DNA of 64,000 nt from Thermogemmatispora onikobensis (GCF_001748285.1 NZ_BDGT01000014.1:42978-106977); one strand, 5' to 3'. Positions 30,395 through 38,591 are shown, counted from the stretch's first letter. Notes: generated from the letters alone by a model not told the origin. Program-made: numbers and translations.

Positions 30395-31973
30395 GTTGCA
30401 GAGGGGACGATCCGCACGAGGATACTGAAAGTGGAAGATCAGTTTGGTTCTGATGGAAACGTTGTAGGGTTGCAGAGGGGACGATCCGCACGAGGATACT
30501 GAAAGTCATGCAAGATGGCGCTTGATGTGCGATATTTGTCAGTTGCAGAGGGGACGATCCGCACGAGGATACTGAAAGGCTCCGCTGGCACACGTGCCAT
30601 GATGACCATGCCGCGTTGCAGAGGGGACGATCCGCACGAGGATACTGAAAGTCCTGGCCAATCTGCACTTTTGCCACCACTTTGCCGCGTTGCAGAGGGG
30701 ACGATCCGCACGAGGATACTGAAAGCTCCCCGCAAGTTGCGCCGCTTGCATGTTCTGCAAGGTTGCAGAGGGGACGATCCGCACGAGGATACTGAAAGGT
30801 GCCGGCGAGGCCGAAAGCCGACAGGGGCGCGGGAGTTGCAGAGGGGACGATCCGCACGAGGATACTGAAAGGGTCAGATCTTCCTCATGCAGCCGCTGCT
30901 GCACGACAAGTTGCAGAGGGGACGATCCGCACGAGGATACTGAAAGCCTCTGCCGGTGCCGGTGCCGGTGCCGGTGCCGGCGCGTTGCAGAGGGGACGAT
31001 CCGCACGAGGATACTGAAAGGCTCCCCGCAAGTTGCGCCGCTTGCATGTTCTGCAAGTTGCAGAGGGGACGATCCGCACGAGGATACTGAAAGGGCGAGA
31101 AAACGGAGCCGCTGTTGCAGCAAGATACGTTGCAGAGGGGACGATCCGCACGAGGATACTGAAAGGTCAATTCTGGGTTCTCTTTGGATATAATACCAAT
31201 GTTGCAGAGGGGACGATCCGCACGAGGATACTGAAAGTTTCGATCTTCGTGTGTGGAGTTGTTTGAGGTGACGTGAGTTGCAGAGGGGACGATCCGCACG
31301 AGGATACTGAAAGCTTTGAGCCGCATAACTACCGGAAATACTACTTGTTGAGTTGCAGAGGGGACGATCCGCACGAGGATACTGAAAGCGTTGAAGAAAT
31401 CGGCAGCCGCGTTGTCTCTTCATAGTTGCAGAGGGGACGATCCGCACGAGGATACTGAAAGTGGGGCAGGGCGAAGGACACGCCCCAGCTGCTGGAGTTG
31501 CAGAGGGGACGATCCGCACGAGGATACTGAAAGCCTGGCTCTTGGACAGGAGAAGGAGGAACAGATCGCGTTGCAGAGGGGACGATCCGCACGAGGATAC
31601 TGAAAGTTCTTTATCTTGCCTCTCTTAGCGTCTTCTTCCAAAGTTGCAGAGGGGACGATCCGCACGAGGATACTGAAAGAATTCACTGCAGCGGGCCATC
31701 AGCAATGATCAGCCAGTTGCAGAGGGGACGATCCGCACGAGGATACTGAAAGGAGGAAGATGAGTTTCTCGACGGGGACTGGCTCACAAGTTGCAGAGGG
31801 GACGATCCGCACGAGGATACTGAAAGGAGGAAGATGAGTTTCTCGACGGGGACTGGCTCACAAGTTGCAGAGGGGACGATCCGCACGAGGATACTGAAAG
31901 GTTGTTGTTCCATCCAGGCTGATGCCTCCTTTCTTGGTTGCAGGGGGAACGATCCGCACGAGGATACTGGAAG
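30395..31973 (+). CRISPR. CRISPR array, 22 repeats of 37 bp, 21 spacers of 35-39 bp; no cas genes nearby
   Basis: The repeat is 37 bases, starting GTTGCAGAGGGG and ending GAGGATACTGAAAG. Twenty-one copies are identical. The last (31937-31973) has three changes and marks the distal end, so transcription runs left to right. The ACTGAAAG end suits an 8-base 5' handle made by Cas6, as in type I and III systems; the exact type cannot be read from the repeat. ATCC and GGAT inside the repeat can form a small stem. Spacers 5 (from 30726) and 9 (from 31021) share 35 bases but are offset by one. Spacers 19 and 20 (31753-31789, 31827-31863) are identical. Spacer 8 is a GGTGCC hexamer run. No cas gene lies within 30 kb on either side. 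Confidence 0.98.
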
Positions 31974-31982
31974 AAAGAAAAG

Positions 31983-31995
31983 GAGGATACTGAAA
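31983..31995 (+). repeat. Remnant of a CRISPR repeat beyond the array end
   Basis: GAGGATACTGAAA, the 3' part of the repeat, recurs nine bases after the degenerate last repeat. It suggests a decayed further unit. Confidence 0.6.
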
Positions 31996-32044
31996 AGAGA
32001 TAAAGAAAGTAAAAAAAAGAGGCACAATATATAAAAAGAATAGC

Positions 32045-32098
32045 GTATTGCCCCGGGCATCGCCCCCCGACTAGCCCGGCGACAATACACTACATTCC
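32045..32098 (-). terminator. Two-part hairpin with T-rich tail, 3' end of the HTH operon
   Basis: GTATTG...CAATAC (6 pairs) encloses CCGGGC...GCCCGG (6 pairs). On the minus strand the stem is followed by GCTATTCTTTTTATATA. It suits a terminator for the leftward operon and would also shield the array from it. Confidence 0.55.
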
Positions 32099-32277
32099 TA
32101 CAAAACGGCCCTTTCCTCCACTTTGGCGGATACCCACCCACCTCACTCCTTCACTCGCACCATCATCCCCCAAAAAAGAGAGCCGGAGCCGCGCCCCAGC
32201 TCGTCACCTGGCACGCGCTCCGACTCCCCAACGGACCAAGTACAGAGCGAAACTCGGATAGAGAGAGCTCGGGTACG

Positions 32278-33099
32278 TTAGGGAAATGGTATCTTGCTCA
32301 AACGCTGACTCCTGACCCAACGCCCTAAGCGCGCCGCTCCCGCTGAGACTGAGGCTGATGAGGCCACCGCTCCCACGCTCAGAGGCCGCGTCTGCACCTG
32401 CTCCACCTGCTCCGCTCCTCGCTCGCCTTCCTCGCCTGCAGCGTCAGCCCCCAGTGCGCTCCCTCCTCTGATCATACCCTCCGCCTCCGCTTCCGCAATG
32501 CCTCTCCTCATGTCTCGACCAGTGTCAGGACCAGCCTGCCCCAGCACGGGACCCACCTCTGCCTCGCCTCTACCAGTGCCTGTACTGGCGCCTGTACCAG
32601 CACCTCTACCGGCATCTGTAGCAGCATCGTGACCGGCATCCGACCCGGCGCCTGTACCAGCACCTCTACCAGTGCCTGTACCTGTGCCTGTACCGGCGCC
32701 CGCCTCCGCCAGAGGAGGCAGCGGCACCTGACTCCCATACACAAAGAGCCGAAAGTCGCTCTCGGTGAGCACCCGCCAGGCTTGCCGCTGCAACTCCTCA
32801 CTGACGATAAATCCCCCGACGACCTCGATCTCCCCCAGACCACAACACGCGAGCCGCTCGCGCAAGACAGACAAGACCCGTCGCGCCTCCTCCCAACTGA
32901 CCGCTCCCCCGATCTCCATCAAATAGACCGTCCGCAACGGTACACCCGCCCGCCGCGCCAGCTCAGGCGCCGTCAACCCACCACAGCGCCGCCGCAACTG
33001 GGCCACCGTCCACAACGGTCCCCGCTGCGGCTCAGGCGCCCCCTTCTGCCGCGCCTGACCCTGGCTCGACCCTGCTGCCGCTGCTGCCACCACTCTCAT
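32278..33099 (-). CDS. HTH (XRE-like) protein with a Gly/Thr/Ala-repeat linker
   Basis: 273 residues, family not recognised beyond the HTH. Residues about 28-85 (LWTVAQLRRRCGGLTAPELA, RRAGVPLRTVYLMEIGGAVS) look like a Cro/C1-type helix-turn-helix. Residues 85-130 form a compact part (VVGGFIVSEELQRQAWRVL). Residues about 132-185 are a low-complexity run of GT, GA and GR dipeptides, followed by a charged tail ending in a basic segment. The GC-rich repeats are prone to slippage. The first codons overlap the upstream small gene by 68 bases; GAGGAGGT precedes the ATG. It is the last gene of a three-gene operon next to the CRISPR array. The role is unknown. Confidence 0.65.
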   Translation of the reverse strand: MRVVAAAAAGSSQGQARQKGAPEPQRGPLWTVAQLRRRCGGLTAPELARRAGVPLRTVYLMEIGGAVSWEEARRVLSVLRERLACCGLGEIEVVGGFIVSEELQRQAWRVLTESDFRLFVYGSQVPLPPLAEAGAGTGTGTGTGRGAGTGAGSDAGHDAATDAGRGAGTGASTGTGRGEAEVGPVLGQAGPDTGRDMRRGIAEAEAEGMIRGGSALGADAAGEEGERGAEQVEQVQTRPLSVGAVASSASVSAGAARLGRWVRSQRLSKIPFP

Positions 33100-33331
33100 G
33101 ACGTAAGTACCTCCTCACACAGCGATCGTGAATCTCCAATACCGCCGTCAGCGCTCGCTCTGATCCCACGTAGAGGCTCAGCTCGTGCCCCAGCTCGCCA
33201 ATGCGCTGCATACGCGCGTTGATGAAGTCGTGCCGCGCGTAACAGGCCAGGCCCGCCAGACCACGTAAGGCCGCCTCATAAGCACCCTCGATCTCATCAA
33301 GCAGACGCGCTACTTCGCTCTCGGCCATCAT
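33032..33331 (-). CDS. Small helical protein, paralogue of the preceding gene (ARHDFINARM family)
   Basis: About 99 residues, unknown function. MAESEVARLLDEIEGAYEAA and LRGLAGLACYARHDFINARM are shared with the adjacent upstream gene, as is the GSERALTAV region; the C-terminal tails differ. The protein is predicted to be mainly helical, with no Cys4 or catalytic motif and no membrane segment. Its start overlaps the end of the upstream paralogue by 35 bases and its end overlaps the HTH gene by 68 bases, so all three are translationally coupled. An ATGATG doublet follows AAAGGACCGAGG; either ATG may be used. Confidence 0.6.
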   Translation of the reverse strand: MMAESEVARLLDEIEGAYEAALRGLAGLACYARHDFINARMQRIGELGHELSLYVGSERALTAVLEIHDRCVRRYLRHESGGSSGSRVEPGSGAAEGGA

Positions 33332-33578
33332 CCTCGGTCCTTTCTTGCTCAATCACGACAGCCCGCCGCTGTCGCTCGTAGGCCGCCGCTATTTCCTCTT
33401 GCGCTCGCTCCAGTCCTAGATGCTCACTCAGGGCCTCCTCTAGCTCGGCCAGACGCCCCATGCGCGCGTTGATGAAGTCGTGCCGCGCCCAGCAGGCCAG
33501 CCCCTGCAACCCCCAAAACGCCGCCGCATACTCCTCCTCAATCTGCCGCCGCAGCCTCGCTACCTCACTCTCCGCCAT
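33297..33578 (-). CDS. Small helical protein (ARHDFINARM family), first gene of the CRISPR-adjacent operon
   Basis: 93 residues, unknown function. MAESEVARLRRQIEEEYAAA, FWGLQGLACWARHDFINARM and a leucine-rich helix (LAELEEALSEHLGLERAQEE) dominate. The RHDFINARM-x-R-x-x-EL core is kept with its paralogue next door and is the best candidate functional site. The first ATG of the long frame, at 33740, lacks a ribosome site; the ATG here follows AGGAAGGAGAG. It leads a compact operon of overlapping genes that ends in an HTH protein, an arrangement seen in regulatory or defence-type modules (inference only). Confidence 0.62.
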   Translation of the reverse strand: MAESEVARLRRQIEEEYAAAFWGLQGLACWARHDFINARMGRLAELEEALSEHLGLERAQEEIAAAYERQRRAVVIEQERTEDDGRERSSASA

Positions 33579-33810
33579 CTCTCTGATGCTCTCCTTCCTG
33601 CATCGTTTCTCCTCTATCCTTTCTACCTTTACCCGCTTCTCGCTCGCCACATCTCTTGTCCCCCAGCAACCTCGACTTGGTCGCCCTCTCTTCAATTTCT
33701 TGCCGGCTACTAACAGATATAAGCTTATCATAGAGACCATACTCTAGTCAATATAGTATCTAGATCATAGAAATCACCAATTTGTTGCCAACAAAGAAGG
33801 AGATAGATTG

Positions 33811-33927
33811 ATGAAAGCCCGCTTCCTCCCTGATACCATCCAGCTCGCAGCTTGCCACACGGATATGATCAATAAACTTACTATAGTTTTTAGAGATAAT
33901 AATAATTATCTAACTTTAGAAAGATAA
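33811..33927 (+). CDS. Possible 38-residue ORF in the AT-rich segment before the first XRE gene
   Basis: Starts with MKARFLPDTIQLAACHTDMI and ends NNNYLTLER. It has a strong AAGGAG site eight bases before the ATG. It lies in a low-GC stretch unlike its neighbours, 77 bases before an XRE gene. The second XRE gene is also preceded by a small ORF. Coding status is uncertain. Confidence 0.3.
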   Translation: MKARFLPDTIQLAACHTDMINKLTIVFRDNNNYLTLER

Positions 33928-34004
33928 CATTGAAAACGATACTATAAAGGGACTACCTCGCGTTCTAACCTTTTGTTATAGTAGTAAAAAAGCTGGGCTA
34001 CCTG

Positions 34005-34241
34005 ATGCTGCGTCTGCGCGTGAGGGAAGTCGCAGATGCAAAGGGCATTTCAAGGACCAGGCTTTCCCAAAGGCCTAAGATTAGCTACAGCGTCATCAAA
34101 GAGATCTTTCGCGATTCCTATCGCGTCATCAAGACAGACACGTTGCAGCGCCTTGCTGCGGCTTTGCGCGTGCCAGTGACCGAGCTAATCGAGGAAGTGC
34201 CTGAAGAACAGTGGAGGCGTGAGACTGGGCAGACAAGTTAA
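34005..34241 (+). CDS. Small XRE-family (Cro/C1-type) HTH regulator
   Basis: 78 residues, almost entirely one Cro/C1 helix-turn-helix domain: LRLRVREVADAKGISRTRLS, then ISYSVIKEIFRDSYRVIKTD and TLQRLAAALRVPVTELIEE. Single-domain XRE proteins act as repressors or antitoxin-like partners. It is about two-thirds identical to the XRE gene 220 bases downstream, a recent tandem duplication. The upstream DNA is AT-rich with several TATA-like boxes (for example TTATAGT near 33976). Confidence 0.85.
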   Translation: MLRLRVREVADAKGISRTRLSQRPKISYSVIKEIFRDSYRVIKTDTLQRLAAALRVPVTELIEEVPEEQWRRETGQTS

Positions 34242-34322
34242 TGCCTGATCTTACCTGTACCTGGGTAAGGAAAGAAATTCTTATAGTCATAGAGCCGGAG
34301 TAAGAAGAGAGGAGCAGCGGTT

Positions 34323-34478
34323 ATGAAGAGCAAGGATAGCTGCGTCAGGTTGGAAGTGTTTGCACATCTTTCAAAGATGGGTGAAGCTATGATGATTTCA
34401 AAGGCACTGCGGCGCTGCGCAATGATAGAGAAGCTGGCTAGCAAGGGGATAAAAGAGGCATGTTGCGCCTGCGCGTAA
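34323..34478 (+). CDS. Possible 51-residue ORF overlapping the second XRE gene
   Basis: Begins MKSKDSCVRLEVFAHLSKMG and ends with KEACCACA. GAGAGGAGC lies eight bases before the ATG. Its stop lies 19 bases inside the XRE gene, so translation of the two would be coupled. The composition (basic, Met- and Cys-rich) is not strongly protein-like. It could be a leader ORF or a tiny partner protein. Confidence 0.4.
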   Translation: MKSKDSCVRLEVFAHLSKMGEAMMISKALRRCAMIEKLASKGIKEACCACA

Positions 34479-34699
34479 GGGAAGTGGCCGAGGCGAAAGG
34501 CATTTCGATGAACAAACTGTCGCAGCGCTCCGAAATTAGCTACAACATCGTTAGAGCTATCTTCCATAATCCCTACCACGTCATCAGGACCGACACCCTG
34601 GACCGTCTGGCGCTGGCCCTGGATGTGCCGGTGACCGAACTGGTCGAAGACGTCTCCCCCGAGCAACGTCGGCGCGAGCTGGAGCAGATCGGCTCCTAA
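34460..34699 (+). CDS. Small XRE-family HTH regulator, second tandem copy
   Basis: 79 residues, one Cro/C1-type HTH: LRLRVREVAEAKGISMNKLS, ISYNIVRAIFHNPYHVIRTD, TLDRLALALDVPVTELVED. It is paralogous to the preceding XRE gene. The most divergent stretch is around helices 2-3 (MNKLSQRSE versus RTRLSQRPK), so the two may read different operators. The ATG follows AAAGAGG and is overlapped by a small upstream ORF. Confidence 0.86.
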   Translation: MLRLRVREVAEAKGISMNKLSQRSEISYNIVRAIFHNPYHVIRTDTLDRLALALDVPVTELVEDVSPEQRRRELEQIGS

Positions 34700-34791
34700 G
34701 TGCGGCTCGCCAGCCCGTCAGCGCCAGCCACCCGCTGGTAGCCGGCGGTGCTGCTCAGGCTGGCGGCGCTCAGCCTCGTCCCCTGATCTCA

Positions 34792-35760
34792 CTACGAGCG
34801 CGTCAGCCCCGACGTCTCCAGCAAGCGGCGCGCCAGATGCAGCCACTCCTCCGGCGTCTCATCCGGCACCGAACAGCCATTTGCCAGAATCAGGCGGCGC
34901 GCGTTCGTCTGTGAGATCGCCGACAACATCTCATTCTTCAGCTCCTCCTCGCTCCCGCGCGTCAGCGGACCCCGCTCGTGCAATCCGCCCATCAGCGTCT
35001 TGCTCGTCAACTGCAGCGCCTCGCTCAAACTCGGACCCGTCAGGCGATCGCTCCAGCTCATCACCTGCACCGGATAATCCGTAAAGCTCTCAAAATAGAC
35101 CTCATCCTCGGTCTGATCGGGATCGGCGTGCACATGGACCACATTCAGCCAGCCGCCCTGCGCCCCCTCCAGGGCTGCCAGATCGTAGGGCCGACCCAGC
35201 TCGCGGTACTCCTCGCGCGTAAAATCCGCCGTCGTCGCCCCCATACACGAAAAGAAAATCCCGCTTGCCCCCGCCTGGATCAGCTCGCCCATCAACAGGC
35301 GCAGATTGGCCGCAATCGCCTCCATCGCCCGGCGCGCCGCCTCGGGATGGGCGCGGATCACCTCCACCCCCTGACGCTTGCCGATTGCCCGCAGCACATA
35401 GGTCAACGGACTGAACAGCGTCACGATCAGCGGATAGTCCGGCCCGACCCGCTCGCGGATCGCCCGCACACACACCACCTGCTCCCGGAAACTCGGCGTT
35501 GACAGATCCAGGCGCGGATGCTCCGCCAGCTCCTCCAGGCGGGCCGACCCATCCGTTGGCAACGGATACGGCAGGTCCGGCATTACCTTGATAATATCCA
35601 GGGCAAACTTCTCGACAAAGAACTCCAGCGTCAACTGAGCCAGACGCTGGCCTGACCCCTCGGGCCGGAAATGATGCCAGAAGATAAAGGGCACGCGATC
35701 CACCGCCTCCCCGGCCAGGGCCGCGCGCACCCGCTCATAGGGCGTCATTGTCTGAGCCAT
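34792..35760 (-). CDS. Uroporphyrinogen decarboxylase (UroD)-like family protein
   Basis: About 322 residues. The N-terminus (MTPYERVRAALAGEAVDRVP) and the YPLIVTLFSPLTY, LIQAGASGIFFSCMG, HVHADPD and C-terminal RRLILANGCSVPDETPEEW blocks define the UroD/MtaA TIM-barrel superfamily. Canonical HemE has FAGAPWT and RQAGR motifs that are absent, so haem synthesis is unlikely. Related members are corrinoid or methyl-transfer enzymes and O-demethylase components, but no corrinoid protein is nearby. The ATG reading MAQTMTPYE was chosen over one 24 bases upstream. Confidence 0.82.
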   Translation of the reverse strand: MAQTMTPYERVRAALAGEAVDRVPFIFWHHFRPEGSGQRLAQLTLEFFVEKFALDIIKVMPDLPYPLPTDGSARLEELAEHPRLDLSTPSFREQVVCVRAIRERVGPDYPLIVTLFSPLTYVLRAIGKRQGVEVIRAHPEAARRAMEAIAANLRLLMGELIQAGASGIFFSCMGATTADFTREEYRELGRPYDLAALEGAQGGWLNVVHVHADPDQTEDEVYFESFTDYPVQVMSWSDRLTGPSLSEALQLTSKTLMGGLHERGPLTRGSEEELKNEMLSAISQTNARRLILANGCSVPDETPEEWLHLARRLLETSGLTRS

Positions 35761-35859
35761 CGTCACACATCCTCTCTCACTCAAAAAGAACCATCAAGCG
35801 CCGTCATCGATCCCGCCCGCCCGTCGGCCAGCCAGGCCAGGCCAGACCAGGGCAAGCGA

Positions 35860-36984
35860 TCACTGGATTATATCACGCCGCCCGGGCAGTGCGCCTGACG
35901 CCGTCCCTCCCGAGGGCGAGGACGGCGTCGCGCTCGGCCTCGGAGCCGGCTCCAGCAGCAGAGCCAGCTCTGCCACCTGGCCGGTCTGCAGATCGCGCGC
36001 CAGCAAAGCATGCCGGCCCGGGGGCCACTGCGGCAGCAGATGCAGCGCCACCGTAAAGTGTCCAGCCCCATCGGCCTCGATCAAGAGCGGCCAGCCACGT
36101 CCATCCACAAAGGTCAGATGCCCATCCAACCAGAAGCGCACCGGAGCGAAAGCACTAAAACCGCTGCCCGCCACCCGCACCGTTCCCCCCACAAAGGGCG
36201 AACCCCCATCCAGGCGCACCAGACGCGGACCCGGACCCGGACCCGCTCCCGGACTCAGCGTCGCCGCCGGCGGCGACAGAGAAAGCCCCGGCGCAGCCGT
36301 CCCCTGCCAGGCGCGCGAGAGCGGCACACTCGACCGCAGCAGAACAGTCCAGGCCAGCACCGCCGTCAAAACCAGCAGCACCAGCGTCCCCCCGAACCAC
36401 AGCAGGCGCTCAGCGAACGGGCGCCGGCGTGCCAGTCCCGGCCAGGACAGCCCCGTCTGCTCTCCCCGCAGCAGCGCCGCGGATGTCCCAGAGCGTCGCG
36501 ACATCCCCAGCCGGCGCAGCGGTAGCGTCGTCACCATCGCCAGCATCGCCCGCCGCGCCTCAGCCCGCGCCGCGCGCCGCTGCTCCAGAGCCGTCCGCGT
36601 CAGCCCCGTTGCCGCCTCTCCATCCCCACTGCCGGCAGCGGCAGCCGAAGACCCTCCAGGTCCTGCTGAGGCCGAGCCTGGCCGGGGGCCGCTCCCGGCT
36701 GCTGGCTGCCTTCTGACCGCCTGGGCCAGCGGGTGTGTCGGCAGCTCGGCCAGGGTCTGGCGCCGATCAGCCTGCAGCCGGGGCTGAGTGCGCACACGCC
36801 CCGCCGGGCGGTCAGGATGCGACCGGGCAGAGCGCCCCGCGCCCCGGCTGCGTAAATTTCCCCAGCCAGCGGGCAGCAGCGTACCACAAAACGGACAACG
36901 TCGACTTCTACGAGAGAGTGCACGCGCGCAGCGCGGGCAGAGAGCAGGGCGCGCGGCACCAGACCGATGCCCAAAGACATGCAT
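35860..36984 (-). CDS. Zinc-ribbon single-pass membrane protein with a C-terminal Ig-like (IPT-type) domain
   Basis: About 374 residues. Residues near the start have a Cys4 ribbon (CPRCARAL, CPFCGTLLP). A long basic, Pro/Ala/Ser-rich region follows, with one membrane helix near the middle (LLWFGGTLVLLVLTAVLAWT). The outer part is Ser/Gly/Pro-rich, then about 80 residues starting GGTVRVAGSGFSAFAPVRFW that resemble an IPT/TIG beta-sandwich. So a cytoplasmic zinc ribbon is linked to an extracytoplasmic Ig-like domain. Function is unknown. An in-frame GTG at 37017 would add 11 residues. Confidence 0.6.
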   Translation of the reverse strand: MHVFGHRSGAARPALCPRCARALSRRSRRCPFCGTLLPAGWGNLRSRGAGRSARSHPDRPAGRVRTQPRLQADRRQTLAELPTHPLAQAVRRQPAAGSGPRPGSASAGPGGSSAAAAGSGDGEAATGLTRTALEQRRAARAEARRAMLAMVTTLPLRRLGMSRRSGTSAALLRGEQTGLSWPGLARRRPFAERLLWFGGTLVLLVLTAVLAWTVLLRSSVPLSRAWQGTAAPGLSLSPPAATLSPGAGPGPGPRLVRLDGGSPFVGGTVRVAGSGFSAFAPVRFWLDGHLTFVDGRGWPLLIEADGAGHFTVALHLLPQWPPGRHALLARDLQTGQVAELALLLEPAPRPSATPSSPSGGTASGALPGRRDIIQ

Positions 36985-37378
36985 GGCAAAGCCATCCACT
37001 TTCTCAGCCCAATCCACCGGGTGGGGGGCAGAACCTATCAGGAACCAGTTGACGCAGTGACGAACACAGGGCGCCCAGATGGCCTGGACCCGGCCCGGGC
37101 GGGCGGGCAGAGACCATCTCTATCGTCATACAACGGGAGCCAGCGACCTTTTCGAGCAGAGGAGTGAGGCGAAGGCCGACCCAGGTGGGGAAAAATCCGC
37201 ACCACCCTGAAAAAATTTACGGCAAGCGGGCGTCATTTTGAGCACGAAAGCATGAAAGAATCGTCATCGCCGTGCATACTTAGATATTGGCACATTTCTT
37301 GCAATAAAGAGAAATGGGGGGAAAGAGACCGAAAAAATTTCGGGTTTTGCCCCGGCAACCAACACGTGGGAAGTGGTT

Positions 37379-38407
37379 ATGAGAGGTAAAGGAGTCAGGA
37401 AAAAAACAATGGCAACCAATGCGCGGAGAACATCGAGGAGCGCACGCCGAGCCAAGCATGGATGTCAGGAAGAGCCGGTCCTGGCCTTCTACCAGGACGA
37501 CGACGACCTCTTTCGTGACGACGACGAACTAGTCACAGGAGAAGACGACGAGTTAGAGGAAGAAGAAGAGGAAGAAGACGAGACGCTAGACAACGCCATT
37601 CGCAAATATCTGGGAGAGATCGGGCGCTATCCGCTATTGAGCGCCGAAGAAGAGATGGAGCTGGCGCGGCGAGTCGCCGAGGGAGACATCGAAGCCCAGC
37701 AGCGTCTTGTCGAATCCAACCTGCGCCTGGTCGTCAGCATAGCCAAGCGCTACAACACGCAAGGCATCTCGCTGCTTGACCTGGTCCAGGAAGGCAACCT
37801 GGGACTCATACGCGCGGCCCAGAAATTCGACCCCTCGCGCGGCTTTCGCTTCAGCACGTACGCCACCTGGTGGATTCGCCAGGCCATCAGCCGCGCCGTA
37901 GCCGAACACACGCGCACCATCCACATTCCGGTGCACGTCGTCGAAATGATCTACAAAATCAAGCGCATCACGCGCCATCTCTACCAGGAGCTGGGGCGTG
38001 ATCCCGAAGCCGAAGAGATCGCACGTGTGGCCCGCCTCAGCAAAGAGCGCGTCGTCGAACTACAGGGCATGGCCGAGAATCCCATTTCCCTGGACGCCCC
38101 CCTGACCGACGACGAACCCTATCACCTGGCCGACACCCTGGAAGACACACGCGCCACCGCCCCGGCGGAGGCCGTCACCCATCGGGCCTTGCGCGACCAG
38201 ATCGCCAGCGCTCTCGAACTGCTCAACCAGCGCGAGCGGCAAGTCATCGAAATGCGCTACGGTCTGGCCGACGGCTACTGTCACACCCTGGAGGAGCTGA
38301 GCGCCCACTTCAAACTGACGCGCGAGCGCATCCGCCAAATCGAAGTCAAGGCATTACGCACCCTACGTCAGCCGATCCAGGCCCATCTCTTGCGCGACCT
38401 TGCCTGA
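37379..38407 (+). CDS. RNA polymerase sigma-70 factor, RpoD/SigA-like (regions 1.2-4.2)
   Basis: About 342 residues. A basic N-terminus and a strikingly acidic stretch ([27 protein letters not shown]) take the place of region 1.1. Region 1.2 ([17 protein letters not shown]) is present. Region 2 has [25 protein letters not shown] and [13 protein letters not shown]. Region 3 and region 4.2 ([20 protein letters not shown]) are also clear. It should recognise -35 TTGACA and -10 TATAAT promoters like those seen in this window. Alternative start at 37409 (MATNARRT), preceded by GGAGTCAGG. Confidence 0.93.
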   Translation: MRGKGVRKKTMATNARRTSRSARRAKHGCQEEPVLAFYQDDDDLFRDDDELVTGEDDELEEEEEEEDETLDNAIRKYLGEIGRYPLLSAEEEMELARRVAEGDIEAQQRLVESNLRLVVSIAKRYNTQGISLLDLVQEGNLGLIRAAQKFDPSRGFRFSTYATWWIRQAISRAVAEHTRTIHIPVHVVEMIYKIKRITRHLYQELGRDPEAEEIARVARLSKERVVELQGMAENPISLDAPLTDDEPYHLADTLEDTRATAPAEAVTHRALRDQIASALELLNQRERQVIEMRYGLADGYCHTLEELSAHFKLTRERIRQIEVKALRTLRQPIQAHLLRDLA

Positions 38408-38451
38408 CAGGACGCGGGCAGCAACTTCATGGCGTTCTTCATAGAGCGAGC

Positions 38452-38526
38452 GGGGACGGACCTGGCGCCGGCGGCCTCTTCCGCTGTCTGGAAAGCAGCG
38501 ACCAGGCCGCCCGCCGTCCAGTCCCC
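38452..38526. terminator. Long GC-rich hairpin between the sigma factor and ABC permease genes
   Basis: GGGGAC-GGAC and GGCGGCCT on the left pair with AGGCCGCC and GTCC-a-GTCCCC on the right, interrupted by internal loops. It sits between convergent genes. No T-tract is present, so it is probably a bidirectional barrier rather than a classical intrinsic terminator. Confidence 0.45.
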
Positions 38527-38591
38527 CCTTGCATGACACCGTATCCCCTCGCGCCCTGTGCACCACCTGCCGTCTCCTCGCTCATTCCTAC

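Noticed and set aside
30947..30983. Spacer 8 targeting the Gly/Thr-repeat HTH gene
   Set aside because: The gene uses GGTAC/GGCAC-type repeats; no long identical match to GGTGCC repeats.
30539..31519. Long open frames across the CRISPR array (up to 326 residues, FQYPRADRPLCN repeats)
   Set aside because: They are translations of the 37-bp repeats and spacers; no ribosome site and no non-repeat protein content.
32278..34699. A toxin-antitoxin or named defence system
   Set aside because: HTH proteins and small ORFs fit the size pattern, but no toxin, nuclease or NTPase motif was recognised.
34792..35760. hemE (uroporphyrinogen decarboxylase)
   Set aside because: Superfamily match only; canonical HemE active-site motifs are absent.
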